DNA from: Stenopsyche tienmushanensis
Lineage: Eukaryota; Arthropoda; Insecta; Trichoptera; Stenopsychidae
Length of the DNA: 64,000 nucleotides
Direction: 5' to 3'
Assembly (NCBI GenBank): GCA_008973525.1
Contig: WACJ01000114.1
Span: 682,001 to 746,000 of the forward strand
Part shown: piece after piece, positions 1 through 11,194 of the stretch
How the letters are laid out: the number at the start of each line of letters is the position of its first letter
Position numbering within the stretch: the stretch's first letter is position 1
Made by a program: the position numbers and the translations under genes
The notes under the pieces: model-generated
The model's database searches: none
The model's input: the letters and a program-made list of their open reading frames with translations, nothing else
Told to the model about the DNA's origin: nothing

Positions 1-273
1 GAGAGTGTTTGTTTATTTAACTGCTTGCTGTTCTTCGCTGCGTGTTGAATGAGTCTTTGTCCAATTATCATTTCCTTCTAAAGGAGGAGCACTTGAATCG
101 ATTTTTTGTGCATTGTTTATGTAAAGAAATGACAAGTGGCTCTGCCTCGAATTGAAGATTGTCTTACGCTGATTAGGAGCTGACAGAAAGTAATCGGTGT
201 AAAGCGATTATGACATCAACGACTTCATCGATTTTAAATTTGCTCACTAACGAAAAGGTTAAGTGGGGTTTTA
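1..273. repeat. Copy 1 of a near-identical repeat (second copy 17038-17332)
   Basis: From base 1 this matches 17038-17332 almost base for base, with a few substitutions. Copy 2 has about 30-40 extra bases after GTAAAGAAATGAC. Similarity ends near 273. Because the window begins inside the repeat, its left limit is unknown. No protein is evident. Confidence 0.9.
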
Positions 274-667
274 AGAAGCGAACCATAAGGTAAAAAAATA
301 GTATTAAAAAAAAGTATAATTTTGTGTAAATTAATATGCCATTTGATTTTTTATTCCAAATAACCAAAACGCACGTAATAGCGGTCACCGCAAAAAACAT
401 TATTTTTTTTCGAAGATTGATTTAAATATGTGGTGAAAAGTTCGCAGTTGTATGTTTATTGGCCGTTTTGTCAATGAATGTTTCTACCCACCCGTCAATG
501 AAAATGGTCTGGCTGGACCCTCATACATTTTGTATGGAAATTGATGAAAAAAAAATTAAATTACGATTTTTTTTATTATTAGTTCTCTGGTTCAAATTCT
601 TATAAACTATAAATTATGCCAATGCTGCAGTATTCAGCATATTGTAGAAAAAATCTGGCATATTTTA

Positions 668-861
668 TGCCGGGTGCACAAAAGAAGAGCTTTCAAGCAA
701 GTAGAGTAAGCCGTGTGCCAACAAACCATCAGCTCTAGCTTTGTTTAAACAGAGCTTATTTCGTTTTAAAGCTATTTTTTAGTTCAAAAATGGAAGTAGA
801 AATACTACCCTCCTAGCTTACCAGCACTTGCTTGCTCTACTAGCTTCGTGTGCACCGGGCA
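668..861. mobile_element. 194 bp MITE, PIF/Harbinger-like (TTA target duplication)
   Basis: The ends are inverted: TGCCGGGTGCACA at the left against TGCCCGGTGCACA at the right, with further inverted similarity inward (CAAGCAAGTAGAG and its partner near 830). TTA flanks both sides (665-667 and 862-864), the 3 bp duplication typical of PIF/Harbinger. There is no coding capacity. Confidence 0.75.
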
Positions 862-1212
862 TTAGACTGCCGTTTATATCCTCCCCAAGCATCTGCTCCA
901 TAACCTCCCTTGTGCTTGTTGTAAAATGACATTACCTGTGGCTTTTGGGCTTCTCAAACAACTTCAGTAATATAATGGACAGTTGACAATGGGATAATAG
1001 CTTTTAATTTTTTCGGAACGTTTGAAACAGCTGCAACATTGTCTGTAAATCCGTAATAACATTTTTTCTCTAAACACAAGGATCTCGAACTTTTTTTATA
1101 ACTTTAAATTCTGTTAAATCCCTCAAAGAACAAATTTAGGGAGGTTTGGTAAGATCTATACATAGCTACTATTAAAAAAAACTCAAAATGCACAAAAATG
1201 GTTTGGCTAGAC

Positions 1213-3301
1213 CAGGGGTCGGCAACCAGCGGCTCGCGAGCCACATGTGGCTCTTTGGATGTGAAGCTGCGGCTCTTTATATCCATACGTAAATTACGAA
1301 ATTTTCTACTTGAATAACCATGTAAAACCATCGCTCCCATTGAATTTGTTTGCCCAATTGTTTGTTATTGAAGTACAAGTTAGTGTTGTAAGTAAATGTT
1401 AAATTGTTTCAATTTTTTCCTTAAATAATAAGTGATTATCTTTTTCTTTTCTTCTGTGGGAGGGGAATCTTTGCAAGAATGGGTATTCTGGGTAGTGTGG
1501 GATTAACGATTAACTCGTTCCTACCCACTAAACCCCTCTCTTGTCCTTCTCTGGCCCTCTGGTATTGTTTTACGCATTGCTTCAGGAGGTCAGGTAGTCT
1601 GGCCTTAGATTGGCCCTATTCTATTGTCGGAGAGGCGCTCTGCATCTCTTTCTCTCACTGCCCTCTTTGGCGCTCAGAATCTCTTCTACGTACTTGCGCC
1701 AAAGGTTCCAGTTCTTCTTGCTTCCTATCATGCTGTGGATCATGTTGTCGACGTTGAGATCGGCTACCCCGAGTGCTTGTTTCAGCAATTTTCTCTGGGC
1801 TGCCCAAGCCTCACAGCCAATGACGGTGTGCTCAAAGTCGTCGACCTCCGCTTGGCAGTGGTAGCACATTGCGGATGGTTCTTTGCCAATCCGCTTCAGG
1901 TACGCACCGAAGCATCCATGCACCTGAGTCAAGAGGACCGTCTCCACCGACTTATGACCGGGATAAGTCGATGGGTTCATCTTCCCTTGCTGGACTGATC
2001 CCATCTCCGTTGCCAGGCTTCCCTCAGTTTCTGGTCATGTTCGTTGCGATTTTTAGGATTTTCGTAGTCCAAAGCCCTCTTCTATGCTTGGAGATCCAGT
2101 GGTGGTATTCCAGCGATCACCAGTACCCCGTCTTCGGACACTATCTTGTACGCTGCGGTGACTCGGGGCGCTCCCTGTCGCTGGACCCTGGCGAGCTTCT
2201 TTCTGATGATGTCGCGTCTGAGCGACTCGTGCCATATCGGGGCTCCATACAGAAGGATCGAGTATATTACCTCGTCTTGTGCACGGCTTTGGTCCTCCAA
2301 TTTTGGGCATGAGCCGTCCAAGTTCGCTGGCCACCTTCCGTGCCTTCTGTGCAGTTTCTTCTATGTGTTTGCTAAAAGTCAGCTTGTTATCCATTAGGAT
2401 CCCGAGGTATCTCAGCGTTTTGCTGTATTCCACCTCGTTTCCTCCAATAACAAGCTGCTCGACCCTCGGTCTTCTCCGTCTGTTGCATATCATTGACTCC
2501 GTTTTCTCGGCCGCCAACTTCAAGCGATTATCCTGCATCCACGCTCGAATTCTGGCGAAGGCCTCCATTTCCCATTGATGTCGAGCCGTCACCAGCAGCG
2601 CGACGTCGTCCGCAAAGGCAATGAGTTCTGCTCCTGCAGGTAGTGCCATGTTTAGGACACTGTTGTAGAGTACGTTCCAGAGGGTTGGTCCCAGAACGGA
2701 CCCCTGCGGGACGCCCATCTCCAGTCTTCTCGTCAGGTCCGTTTCGTTGTGATGGACATATCGGTCTTTGAAATAATCGCTTACGAGGCCGACTGCATAC
2801 TGTGGAACTTCAAATTTTTCCTCCAGGGCTCCCACGATTAGCTCCCAGTTTGCGCTATTGAAAGTGTTTTTGATGTCCAGTGTGACCATCACAACGTCCT
2901 TGCTTTGTTTAACCGAGCCTTTCCACGCTTTTCGGATGATATCAGTTACACGTTTTATTGCTCCAAGCGTGGATCGCCCCGTTCTAAAGCCATATGCCTG
3001 TCTAACAGTTTTCGTTCAATTCCTGGCTGGATTCTCTTCAACAGCATTATTTCGAGGAGTTTTCCAAGACCGTCCAGCAATTAAGTGATTATCTAATAAT
3101 ACCACATATATATTATCTAATTTGTTGTTAAAAAACACTACTTATATATGAATAAATAGATTAGTTATTTTTATCAAAAAACTTTATTTATGCGAGTACT
3201 ATTTATTGTTGGTAAGAAATTTTTTTGTGGCTCTTTAAACACTTTGAAATTTGTAAATTGTAATTTTTGGCTCTTCCGACTCAAAAGGTTGCCGACCCCT
3301 G
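1213..3301. mobile_element. Non-autonomous hAT element with a nested LINE
   Basis: Perfect 15 bp terminal inverted repeats CAGGGGTCGGCAACC begin at 1213 and end at 3301. They are flanked by an exact 8 bp duplication GGCTAGAC (1205-1212 and 3302-3309), the hAT signature. Only about 230 bp at each side belong to the hAT; the middle is the LINE at 1442-3081. Inner ends carry GCTCTT/AAGAGCC motifs. No hAT transposase is visible. Confidence 0.9.
1442..3081 (-). pseudogene. 5'-truncated R1-like LINE, broken reverse transcriptase
   Basis: The minus strand encodes a non-LTR reverse transcriptase from its 5' edge near 3080 (YGFRTGRS motif). It continues through GVPQGSVLGP and the catalytic FADD near 2605-2615, then shifts frame near 2300 (YSILLYGAPIW). 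It ends with a CCHC-type knuckle (CYHCQ...H...C) around 1860. At least three frames are needed, so it is dead. A 13 bp duplication TAAGTGATTATCT flanks it (1429-1441 and 3082-3094), and the left edge is T-rich, as expected for the 3' tail of a minus-oriented LINE. The FADD box and C-terminal knuckle suggest the R1/LOA group. It is inserted inside a hAT element and is GC-richer than its surroundings. Confidence 0.9.
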
Positions 3302-3309
3302 GGCTAGAC

Positions 3310-4390
3310 CATCTTATTGTCAGAAGGGCTAAACATTATTCATATCAATCCTTTACACTCCAGGTGTTCCGCACTGAACATTATCTGGACTTCGGGCGAG
3401 TTTTGCACAAAAGTTTGTTTCAAAATAATTAATTGATATGTGTGCGCGTTTTAAATAAGGTAGTTTGTCTACCCCACTCTGTACGTATTTATGTTCGTGA
3501 AACACAGTGGAAATTGCTCCGATCTCGTGGCATTCGTTAATTTTACTGACAGAAGGAAGAACCCTGATTTTACAGAGCTCTTGCTCCGCTACTATTTCGC
3601 CAGAAAATAATTTCTCGCGACTCAATATTTCATAAATTTAATGCTGATACTCCATATGCATATAGCACAATGGCATCTCTTGGATTTTGTTGCACGTACA
3701 ATGCATTGACTGTCTAATTAAGTAACCGAAGCCGGCTAATGAAAATTTCGCTGAAAATATGTAATTTAATTAAATATTTATTTATACCTTCCGCCTCGTT
3801 CTTTTCTCTATGCTAGTTTCAATGTAAAAGATCCCTGGAAAAGTGGAAATATTGAAAGGACAACTCACTAAACGTAAGTTTTTATACAATTTGCTACATT
3901 TTGTCGTCGGATGACATCGTACTGTCATTTTTAGAATGAAATTTAAATCAAGTTCGTACGACATTTTTTAAGCTAATGGTATAATATGTTCGACATTCTC
4001 ATCACGCGTTGGTGCGGCCACAGATCGTAATGTTATTATATGTTTTATTATTTTCATAGTATAAAATTTCACATTTAAATAGAGATAAATTTTTAATTTG
4101 AGGTCGTAATAGCACAAAATAATGTGTTTGAATTTTGCAACGTATTTTTGATCTAAACAAATCATTATTTTATGCAATTCCTAAGCTTCCAAAGTCTCAT
4201 AAAATGTGCAAACGAGTGAGAAATGTCAACTTCTAAATTCTTTAAACAAAAAACTAACAACTATTTTGAACTTAGTTTAGTTTTTAAATATTTTCTAGTT
4301 TATACCCTTTCCAACGATATGCTACATGTCATACAAATCATTCAATAAGTCGTTAAACTTGAAGAGATACTAGTTTGGCAGGGCTAGGGT
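3310..4390. other. Repeat-rich intergenic stretch without a recognised gene
   Basis: No convincing gene. About 3453-3485 (AATAAGGTAGTTTG...CTCTGTA) recurs inverted near 37825-37858. About 4090-4200 recurs at 26263-26350. Reading frames here are short and unlike any family I know. Confidence 0.5.
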
Positions 4391-4399
4391 TAAAAGAAT

Positions 4400-4700
4400 A
4401 CTTTTTATGCTCAAGATGTTTTTATTAAATTTATTTCCTAAATTTGTACAAATTGGCCACCACGACACTTTTTTTAAAATTCAATTGTAGCTATCTGAAA
4501 TTGCATTTTTTCTTTCATTTTTTCAAAGGCGACACTTATTCCTTCAATTAGGATTTCTTTTGTGGGCACCTCTGTCGTGTAAACTAATTCTTTTGCACGT
4601 CACTAGGCAAAGAAATCCATTGGTGTCAGATCTGAAGACCGTGCGAGCCACGGAATACGGGCGCTGGCTATATCCGATTACGAATACAGATTAAAAAATT
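4400..4700 (-). pseudogene. Mariner-type transposase relic (C-terminal part)
   Basis: Read on the minus strand, several frames give remnants of the mariner tail motif (LARSSDLTPMDFF, near 4610-4655) followed by decayed C-terminal sequence. A related copy on the plus strand lies at 26390-26720. Stops and frameshifts are abundant. Confidence 0.6.
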
Positions 4701-4898
4701 ATGGCGATTCAAATGTGATATTTTGGGTGTTTTTCAAAATGTTAAACAAAAATTCTATTTCAACAATCCTGACACTTAGGACATAGGGTCTATGTGTGAA
4801 ACGTTGCAAAAGACTCCCCTAACCTCCCCAAAAAAATTGTCGATCCATTTGTAAGCCGCATTGAATAATTCGTCGTATATATCATTAGGATTCACAAG

Positions 4899-5618
4899 TA
4901 GGGGTCCCAATCGAATATTCGATATTCGAATATATTTGCCCGTTTTCCAATATTCGTATATTCGAATATTTGTAAAATTAATCGAATATTATTCGTTAAT
5001 ATTTTTTAAGAAAATTGCTCGATGTTCTTCTGCCAATCGAAATAGCAACAAAGAAATGCAAAAAAGTGCCAAGTTTATTGAAATTATTTTATTGAATTTG
5101 TGTAAAGTTTATTAAACTATTCAAAAATTTTAGATACCGTCGATAAAAACAAACTCAATGACAACTGAGAGGGTTTTTTCAACAGCAGGCTCAATAAAAA
5201 TGAAATTACGGTCAACCTTAAAAGTTGAACGTTCAATGCATTTTTTTAAAAAAAATATGTATTGCTGAAAAGTAAATAAAATTCTGATCCTTTTGAGATT
5301 TCGCTGAAACCTAAAACCTCAAAATTTCACTTAATTTCTAGCCTGTGTCTACGAGAAAACGCGTTGCGCAACAGAAGATGGTACTTCTCGCCCTCTTTGT
5401 GTGATGGGATCAAGAACCTTCCTTCCTGAGAAGGGAACTTTATAGAAAAATAAGATGCTCCATTTATATTTTTATATAATAACACTAATGAAAAATTCCG
5501 GGTTATATTTGAATCACCCTACATATATAAAATATTCGAATACTCGAATATTCGAATAGTTTACCAATTTCACATTCGATATTCGAATAATTGATTTTAC
5601 GAATATTTGGGACCCCTA
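4899..5618. mobile_element. 720 bp hAT element with a remnant of the dimerisation domain
   Basis: Ends are TAGGGGTCCCAA at the left and its inverted partner at the right (TTGGGACCCCTA). The exact 8 bp duplication TTCACAAG lies at 4891-4898 and 5619-5626. Both ends are rich in ATTCGAATATTCG repeats. Around 5160-5245 the plus strand encodes TERVFSTAGSIKMKLRSTL, the conserved C-terminal dimerisation motif of hAT transposases, so this derives from an autonomous element by internal deletion. Confidence 0.88.
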
Positions 5619-5626
5619 TTCACAAG

Positions 5627-6980
5627 TGATTTTTGACGGAGTGACGGATTTTTTGGGCACGAAAGTGAGCTTATTCCTTACGCTCCAATCTTTAGAGATT
5701 TCTTGGCAATATTTCCCGCAAACCATTAGAGTTAGGTCGTCAGCATAGGCTATGAGGTCGCAGCCGGTTTGCAACGTAGATTGGAGAATGTCGTCTAGCA
5801 CTATATTCCATAATAGTGGTCCCAATACTGATCCTTGCGGGCATCCCATTGAGAGCTTTCGTTCTATCAGCTCTCCTCCTGCCTGAGCGACGACAGTTCT
5901 GTTAGACAGGTAGCTTCTGATGAGACTGATCAATTTGGCGGGTATTCCGCTTCTTCGAAACCTAAGAATGATCAAATCCCACCAGGTGTTGTCGAAAGCT
6001 CCCTGAAAGTCGAGAAGTAATGCCATAACGTATTTGGAGCTGGAATTTTCGACTGTTCTGATGACTTATTTTTTCCAGCAGTTTGCCAAGTAGTCGAAGG
6101 AGAACGATAATCCGATGGGCCTTTGGCTCGCTGGATGGTTTTTCCGTTTTCGCCTTGGGCAGTATCACTGCCAGTCCCACTTTCCAGCAGCTGGGGAAAA
6201 CTCCGCAGCGGAAACATTCTCTGTAGATGTGACAGAGGTCGACATCAATTTGGGGATATGCACGCTTGATTATCCTGCCATCAATTCTGTCTATTCCCGG
6301 AGACTTCTGAGAGATGCTGGCCCCCAGGGGCTTGGCCTCCTCTGCTCGTTAATGAACTCTCTCCATGATGTCAGCTTGGCCTTGCCAATGGCCATCTTGT
6401 ATTGGGCTGCTAGCCTTTTCCTAACGATAGCAAGTCTTTTTAATTCATCAGGAAAGCAATTTTCTTTGTCTCTCCTGGCTAGTTCCTCCTCGCTCTGCAA
6501 AGGAGCGCCCTTTGTAGGGACAATTCTGCGCTCCACCAAGGAGGTACGGACTTCCTCGTGGCGGAAGATCTTCCAAGTCCATCCTCAGCCGCCTCTATGA
6601 TAGCAGCATTGAGTTTTTCTGCAGTTTGTTCCGCGCCTAGAATATGGCAAAATGGAGAAAATGGAGAGTTTTGACAGTGTCGTACACACTGTCAAAACTC
6701 TCCATTTTTTTTAGCTAGAGGCTCATCTAGCCCCTCTAATCTTTTCCTCGTATTTCTGCGTTGTTGTTTCTGTTTGCAATCTGAGGTAGATCAAAAATTA
6801 TCAAGTTGTGATCGCTGAAGGTTGCGTACTCTTCCACACTCCAGTTGCTGATTCTTCCTGCAAGCGATCGGCTTGTCATTGTAACATCTATGTGGCTGGT
6901 GCCCATAACACCGGCAAAAGTGGGTGGGCTACTAGGATCGTTTATGACAATAAGGTCATTCATTGCCCACAAGTTTTCCT
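5627..6980 (-). pseudogene. LINE relic with endonuclease and reverse transcriptase fragments
   Basis: On the minus strand an endonuclease end with SDHN (near 6810-6825) is followed by a linker frame (6291-6539). A reverse transcriptase fragment (5616-6026) follows, with SMGCPQGSVLGPLLWN and catalytic YADD near 5740. Frames are disrupted and the element is cut at its 3' side next to the hAT at 4899-5618. It resembles, but is distinct from, the R1-like copy at 1442-3081. A perfect hairpin sits inside it at 6660-6706. Confidence 0.82.
6660..6706. repeat. Perfect 21 bp hairpin with 5-base loop
   Basis: The arm AATGGAGAGTTTTGACAGTG plus one T at 6660-6680 is exactly complementary to 6686-6706; the loop is CGTAC. 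It lies between the linker and endonuclease fragments of the LINE relic. Confidence 0.9.
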
Positions 6981-7639
6981 CAAATATAAGTGCTTAGCAG
7001 CATTAATTGTATAAATGCACGTTAATTTAAAATTATATTATGTAGGATTTAAGAATGTCCATACTCGCACACACGACGATTTCGTGCGTGGTAATTAGTT
7101 CTAATTAATTTTGTTAAGCACTTGACTGCACTAATTGATTAGCACTTGACCGCACGCAAGACACATATACACTCGACCAAGGTGGCCGCGATAATGCTGA
7201 TGTATGGATATCGTTTTTACGACAATATTTCGACGATGTTGAAACAGTTTAGGGATACTTTTTTTAGAATTAATCAGTTCTGCAATAATTTGACATGATA
7301 AAATGTAATTACTCATATTTCATCAATTTAACAACGAATATTTCATCATTATTATTTTAAGCGAGTTATGCAGCACTTATGATATTTTTCATTTAAATCC
7401 ACTAAACGTGTGGGTGGAAAATGCAATGCAATATGATCGTTCATCAATCGAGGCTCAGCTCTAATTAAATTATATAAATCATTTTGAAATGCGGAGAGTA
7501 TGCGTTGTTTTAAAATTTCTGAAAATAAAAATATAATTCCTAGGATGGAGACTTCACAAATTGAAATTTTACCCCGTGTATAGTGTAATCAATTTTTCTT
7601 CAAAAAGATAATACTAAACTAACATAAGAACGGAGCTAC
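6981..7639. other. AT-rich spacer, nothing recognised
   Basis: I see no gene, clear repeat or terminal inverted repeat here. The short open frames are typical of AT-rich noise. Confidence 0.4.
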
Positions 7640-8260
7640 ATTTATAATTTTTACCTCATCCATCTGATAAATGATGTTGCATCGACCTAAATAGGTGATA
7701 GTCAAAAAGAGCAAATTCAGAAAAATAAGGTGGATGCAGAATCGTTTACCAATCGAGTTCCTTTAATATGTTTTCAGTCATTTTTGATTTATCATGTTGC
7801 TAAAAAAATTGGCGACGATTGACTACATCTGGAATCTTAGTACTCAACGCCACTTTTAAAATTTCCAATTGTGAACAATAAATCTCCCTCATTATGGTTT
7901 GACCACATGGAAAGACTTCATGATAGATTATCCTTATGGAGTCCCAATATACATTTAAAAAAGCTATTTTTACTGTTAGACCCGGTCGAGGGGTTGATTT
8001 CTTTACCGATCCCTTTGAAAGCCTTTTGCGTTTTTGATTTAAGTATAACATCCATTTTTCATCTCCAATCACAAGGTAGTGTAAAAACAGTTGTTTCTTC
8101 TTTTTATCGATTAAATCATGACACGTACTTCCGCGCACCGCCTTGACCTCATTAATAATGTTGTGCGGTATCCGCTACCCCTGTTTTATGATCTTTCCTA
8201 TATTTTTTTTCAAGTGTATTTGAATACTTTTCAGGAAGTATCCAAGTCTGTTAAAATAGT
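7640..8260 (-). pseudogene. Mariner transposase relic, family 1
   Basis: The minus strand holds a 112-residue frame (7800-8138) with HYLVIGDEKWMLYLNQKRKR, then a YWDSIRIIYHEVFPCGQT block and the QQF/N-rich tail, in the order of mariner DDE transposases. Downstream (about 7690-7800) decayed sequence matches the HPPYSPDLAPSDYH tail. A second copy of the family lies on the plus strand at 45090-45640. Neither is intact. Confidence 0.82.
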
Positions 8261-8429
8261 AACATCTATAAAAATATATATAGAATTAAAACTTTACTTG
8301 GCTTTTTGTTGAAACTTTTTACCCCAAAAAAGTAATTTATTTATGCAAAAACCTTAAAATATTAGGTATGTCTATCTAACGATGTTATAGTAAGAAACCT
8401 CCCAAAATTTCAGCCATATCGATCAATAG

Positions 8430-8745
8430 CTTTTTATGCTATAACACGAGCAGTTTTTGAAAATGTAGTATCGAGATAATCGCGTTCCAACACAATAAAA
8501 ATATTAGTTTTAATATCTTAACAATCAATCAGCGATTCCAGGTATTTATAATACTGAAAAGCTGATTATCTTCAAGTAGCTGCTGTTTTCGGACTGTACG
8601 AGCTAATTTTTTCTCTTGCTCGTGCTTCATCGGTGTTTTCGGCAAAGACTTTCAGTAGTTGTCAATGATTATATCCAATGCGTTTATCATTTTCAAAATG
8701 GAACTGCAGCTTACATTAAATAATCCAGCAGCAACGTAGGTTGAG
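8430..8745 (-). pseudogene. Mutator-like transposase relic (C-terminal end), copy 1
   Basis: Minus-strand sequence matches the end of the relics at 50180-50940 and 55300-55890 (KVFAENTDEA-like and KQQLLEDNQL-like blocks). All three share flanking 3' noncoding sequence (TTTTGAAAATG, GAGATAAT). This copy is short and full of stops. Confidence 0.6.
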
Positions 8746-8754
8746 ATTAAAATG

Positions 8755-10144
8755 ATTGACAGGAATATAGAAAAGCCTCAGTGTGTTATATGAAATAAAG
8801 TTCTCGGTACAGAGAGTATGAAACCAAACAAACTAAAAGAACATTTTGAAAAAGTTCATAAGGAGTTGGAAGGTAAAGAATTTGATTTTTTTAAGAGATA
8901 AGAGAGTGTTCGCAATTGGATTCAACAGGAAATGCACAAAAGGTAACTAAATCGTGTCGTCAAGCTTCGTATCAAATTGCTTATCCCATTGCTATGAACA
9001 AAAAACGGCACTCTATCGGAAAGGAACTCATCAAACCTTGTTTGTGTCTCTTGTCATTGGTGAGCAACGTATGGCTAAGATTGATCAAATATCATTCTCC
9101 AATAGAACAATTCAAATTCCTATTTTAGAGTTGAGTAACGATATTTTGGCAACCAATTTTTCTGAAATTAAAGAAAGTTTGCGCTGCAATTGAACAAGAC
9201 AACCGACGTAGCTTCGTGTTCGCAATTACTAGAATACATTTTGTACATTAAAGATGACCGTGTAAAAGAAGAATTCTTGTTCTACAAGTCTTTCTCCACC
9301 ACTACTCACAGCGAAGACTTAAAAATACTAAAACAGTTATTTGAGGAAAAAGGACTGGACTGGTCAAAGCTAGTTGGCGTTTGTATTAGGGATGCCTTCC
9401 ATGATGGGAATACATTCTGGATTTCGAGCAGTCGTGAAACAATTTGCTTCTCAAGTTTTATCTTATCGCTGGCTTTCGCTTTTAAGAAGCTTCTTTCAGA
9501 TTTACTAAGCGCATTGAGTGATATAGTAAAAATTGTGAATCATATTCGCGGCAAAGCTACAAATTCCAGATTATTCAAAGTTTTGTGCGTTGAAGTTGCA
9601 GCCAAATGTAATGGTCTTTTGTATCGCGCAGAGGTATCCTGGCTGTCGACAGGAAGAATTTTAAACAGGGTTTATGAACCCCGTGAAGAAATAGGATTGT
9701 TTTTCGAAACCCAGAGAACACCAAAAGAAATAAAGTTGTACTCAAAAATAAAAGATAAATCATTCATCAAAATGCTGACGAATCTTGCTGATTTTTTCAG
9801 TGAAACTAACAGTCTGATGACAAGAAAATATGACAATTATCTTGACAGCACAGGGTAAAGTTGCATGGTTTTTGCATAATTTGGGACTTTAGCAGAGAGC
9901 AGAGTTTGCAGTATTTCCCGGATATGGACAATCGTCAGTCCAATTCTTGGATATTGGGACCATTTTCTACCGATGATGAAATTTTTATAGACGAAGTCAA
10001 CCAAAGTAGAATTTCTCGAACTACTCGAGAATAGCACATTCAGAACATTTTGGCGAAAAGTAGGTGCTGAATATTCTATTATAGCGGACAGCTCTAAGAA
10101 TGAGGCTATAAGGTTAACGAGACTAAAAAGGTTAGGAACCGCTG
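8755..10144 (+). pseudogene. hAT transposase relic (ZBED/SCAND3-like), copy 1
   Basis: The reading starts mid-protein (DRNIEKPQC), runs through a stop-riddled part and then an open 222-residue frame (9190-9858). That frame carries the subfamily hallmarks DAFHDGNTFW, KATNSRLFKVLCVEV and EVSWLSTGRILNRVYEPREE. It ends beyond a stop with WQKVGAEYSI-like dimerisation sequence and a terminal repeat GGTTAGGAACCGCTG ending at 10144. The inverted copy at 53540-55094 is close to identical over about 200 residues. The N-terminal BED finger is missing here. Confidence 0.88.
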
Positions 10145-11194
10145 CCCTGTGTTTTTACCTTATTTCACGCCGAATTTGCTGTTGCTGCTCTCGACTATAT
10201 GCTAAAACTTGAAGTTGAGCTTGAGCTGAAAATATGTCGAATTCCAATTTTTCTCCTTTCCAGGATACTATCAATTTATTATACTTTCAAAATATGTATT
10301 AAAAAAAAAACGATTTTTTAACATTGTAAATGGATTGCCCCCCTCTTTAGGCAGTTGGACTAGTAACTAGATCATCTTGTCAAAGTAACAAACAAACCAC
10401 AAATAAATATTATTGGTAAATGAAATTTATTGTACGCATGCGCAACACAAATAATACCAGAAACTAAATATGAATTATTTTATTCATTCAAATAAATATT
10501 ATCAGTAACATTACACAGGAATACTAAAAAATGAGGAAAATGGAAAAATTTTAAAACTAAGTTTGTTAAAACATTGGCAACAATGTTCTCCTTCAACTTA
10601 AAGACATTGATATGATAAAATAGAATGGTGTTCGATTAAAATAAGATGACTCTTTTATAGCTTTGACATGTAGATTAAAAAGCGCTGCTTTATGAATATT
10701 GTGATCGTATTATAGCATTAAACTATCACGATGCAAATGATATTAATGAGTAAAATTGTGAAATTTTAAATTTTTTTGAAAATATATAATACATACGTAA
10801 TACAACCAACAACCCTCTTTACGCAGAAAACATATCACGCTTGATATGTGCGAAATTCCCTTTTAGATGCGGCCACATTGGTTCATCCAAATCAAAATAG
10901 TTTATTTGTTACCCTCGTTGATAATTAAAATTAGATGCTCCAGAAAATATTTCGGGTCGAGTCAAATATACTATGCATAGGTTCACATACATCGAAATAA
11001 AAATTAGTATAAAAAAAGATTAAATAAAATAGTGAACGACTGGCGCTTAATTTGGCGTGTAAAATTGAGCTTCGGTATTGACGACTTATCGATGTTATCG
11101 AGAATAAAGTGCGCAAGCCGAATTTATTTGAAATAGAAAAATGATGATCTATCTTAATGATGATGACTGTGTCTTATTAAAGCATCGAGCGTAT
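10145..11194. other. Downstream flank of the four-TM gene, no gene seen
   Basis: AT-rich DNA with no recognised coding sequence. It includes the likely 3' UTR of the four-TM gene at its right end. A run at 10343-10370 is locally C/T-rich but unexplained. Confidence 0.4.
11123..11128 (-). terminator. Candidate poly(A) signal of the four-TM gene
   Basis: An AATAAA hexamer on the minus strand lies about 67 bp after the stop codon of the four-TM gene. It is the first canonical signal after that stop. AT-rich DNA gives such hexamers by chance, so this rests on position alone. Confidence 0.45.

Noticed and set aside
1479..2578. Plus-strand open frames across 1479-2578 that look like proteins
   Set aside because: They are antisense shadows of the reverse transcriptase on the minus strand; motifs and frame breaks make sense only on the minus strand.
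9575..9763. Minus-strand frame and its twin at 53746-53934
   Set aside because: Both are antisense shadows of the conserved hAT transposase block; conservation between them comes from the coding strand.
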